DNA of 5,060 nt, taken from the NCBI GenBank assembly GCA_900544825.1, contig UQWP01000117.1, positions 1-5,060 on the forward strand. Reading direction: 5' to 3'. Both the position numbers and the translations under genes were made by a program. This document shows, one piece after another, positions 4,936 through 5,060 of this stretch. How positions within the stretch are numbered: the stretch's first letter is position 1; each line of letters starts with the position of its first letter. The notes under the pieces are model-generated. The model saw only the letters and a list, made by a program, of their open reading frames with translations, was not told the DNA's origin and did no database searches. Source of the DNA: an uncultured Prevotella sp. (GTDB taxonomy: Bacteria > Bacteroidota > Bacteroidia > Bacteroidales > Bacteroidaceae).

Positions 4936-5060
4936 TCAATCTTCTTCAACGACTTCGAGTAAATTTCTACTTATCGTAAGTGTTGCACCACTGATATACT
5001 TGATTTCGCTGCCGATGACGGCTTTCTTGCCATTATAGCTCTGTACGTATGCTTCCACAC
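4936..5060 (-). CDS. C-terminal 40 residues of an unidentified protein (5' end beyond right edge)
   Basis: Only one minus-strand frame reads through to the right edge with protein-like composition. Its visible end is VEAYVQSYNGKKAVIGSEIK followed by YISGATLTISRNLLEVVEED and a TGA at 4936-4938. The other two frames stop within 30 codons. The ending G-x-x-L-x-I-S-R plus a short acidic helix is reminiscent of the C-terminus of LytTR DNA-binding domains of response regulators, where 'G..LPISR' precedes the last helix. The preceding stretch is longer than usual for that domain, so I hold this weakly. It is oriented with the dehydratase and ends 89 nt before it, so the two could share a transcript. 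Confidence 0.6.
   Translation of the reverse strand, partial: VEAYVQSYNGKKAVIGSEIKYISGATLTISRNLLEVVEED

Overview
The window looks like chromosomal DNA from a Bacteroidales bacterium, most likely a gut Prevotellaceae (Prevotella/Segatella-like); the genus is inference. The support is a near-perfect Bacteroidetes-type promoter (TTTG, 20 nt, TAnnTTTG) at 2339-2370, A-rich leaders that mostly lack a Shine-Dalgarno, and a CapD-family dehydratase typical of Bacteroidales surface-polysaccharide loci. Every gene I can support is on the minus strand, so the reading order runs from high to low coordinates.

Layout in transcription order. (1) 5060-4936 is the last 40 codons of a gene that enters from the right edge. 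(2) 4846-2864 is a complete 660-aa membrane-anchored nucleotide-sugar 4,6-dehydratase (CapD/WbpM/PglF/FlaA1 family), the one confidently recognised enzyme. (3) 2830-2669 is an easily missed 53-codon gene for a one-helix membrane protein. It starts 33 nt after the dehydratase stop and probably shares its transcript. (4) 2665-2371 is noncoding and repeat-rich: a 9-10 bp ATCTGYG repeat cluster, GC-rich hairpins and one copy of a dispersed repeat. (5) 2315-1645 is a two-gene type II toxin-antitoxin module: a ribbon-helix-helix-like antitoxin, then a PIN-domain toxin overlapping it by ATGA. It has its own promoter and Shine-Dalgarno. (6) 1644-1346 is a second GC-rich noncoding stretch with three hairpins and another copy of the dispersed repeat. 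(7) 1345-62 encodes a 427-aa protein I do not recognise. (8) 60-1 reads like the C-terminal end of an IS66-family transposase that has lost its 5' part.

Functionally there are two unrelated parts. The right half is surface-polysaccharide precursor synthesis plus a small membrane protein. The left half is accessory DNA: a toxin-antitoxin cassette bracketed by two direct copies of a ~55 bp repeat, an orphan gene and an insertion-sequence remnant. The points most worth following are the overlooked 53-aa membrane protein, the repeat-bracketed toxin-antitoxin cassette and the highly structured GC-rich intergenic DNA. I do not see a clearly new multi-gene system.
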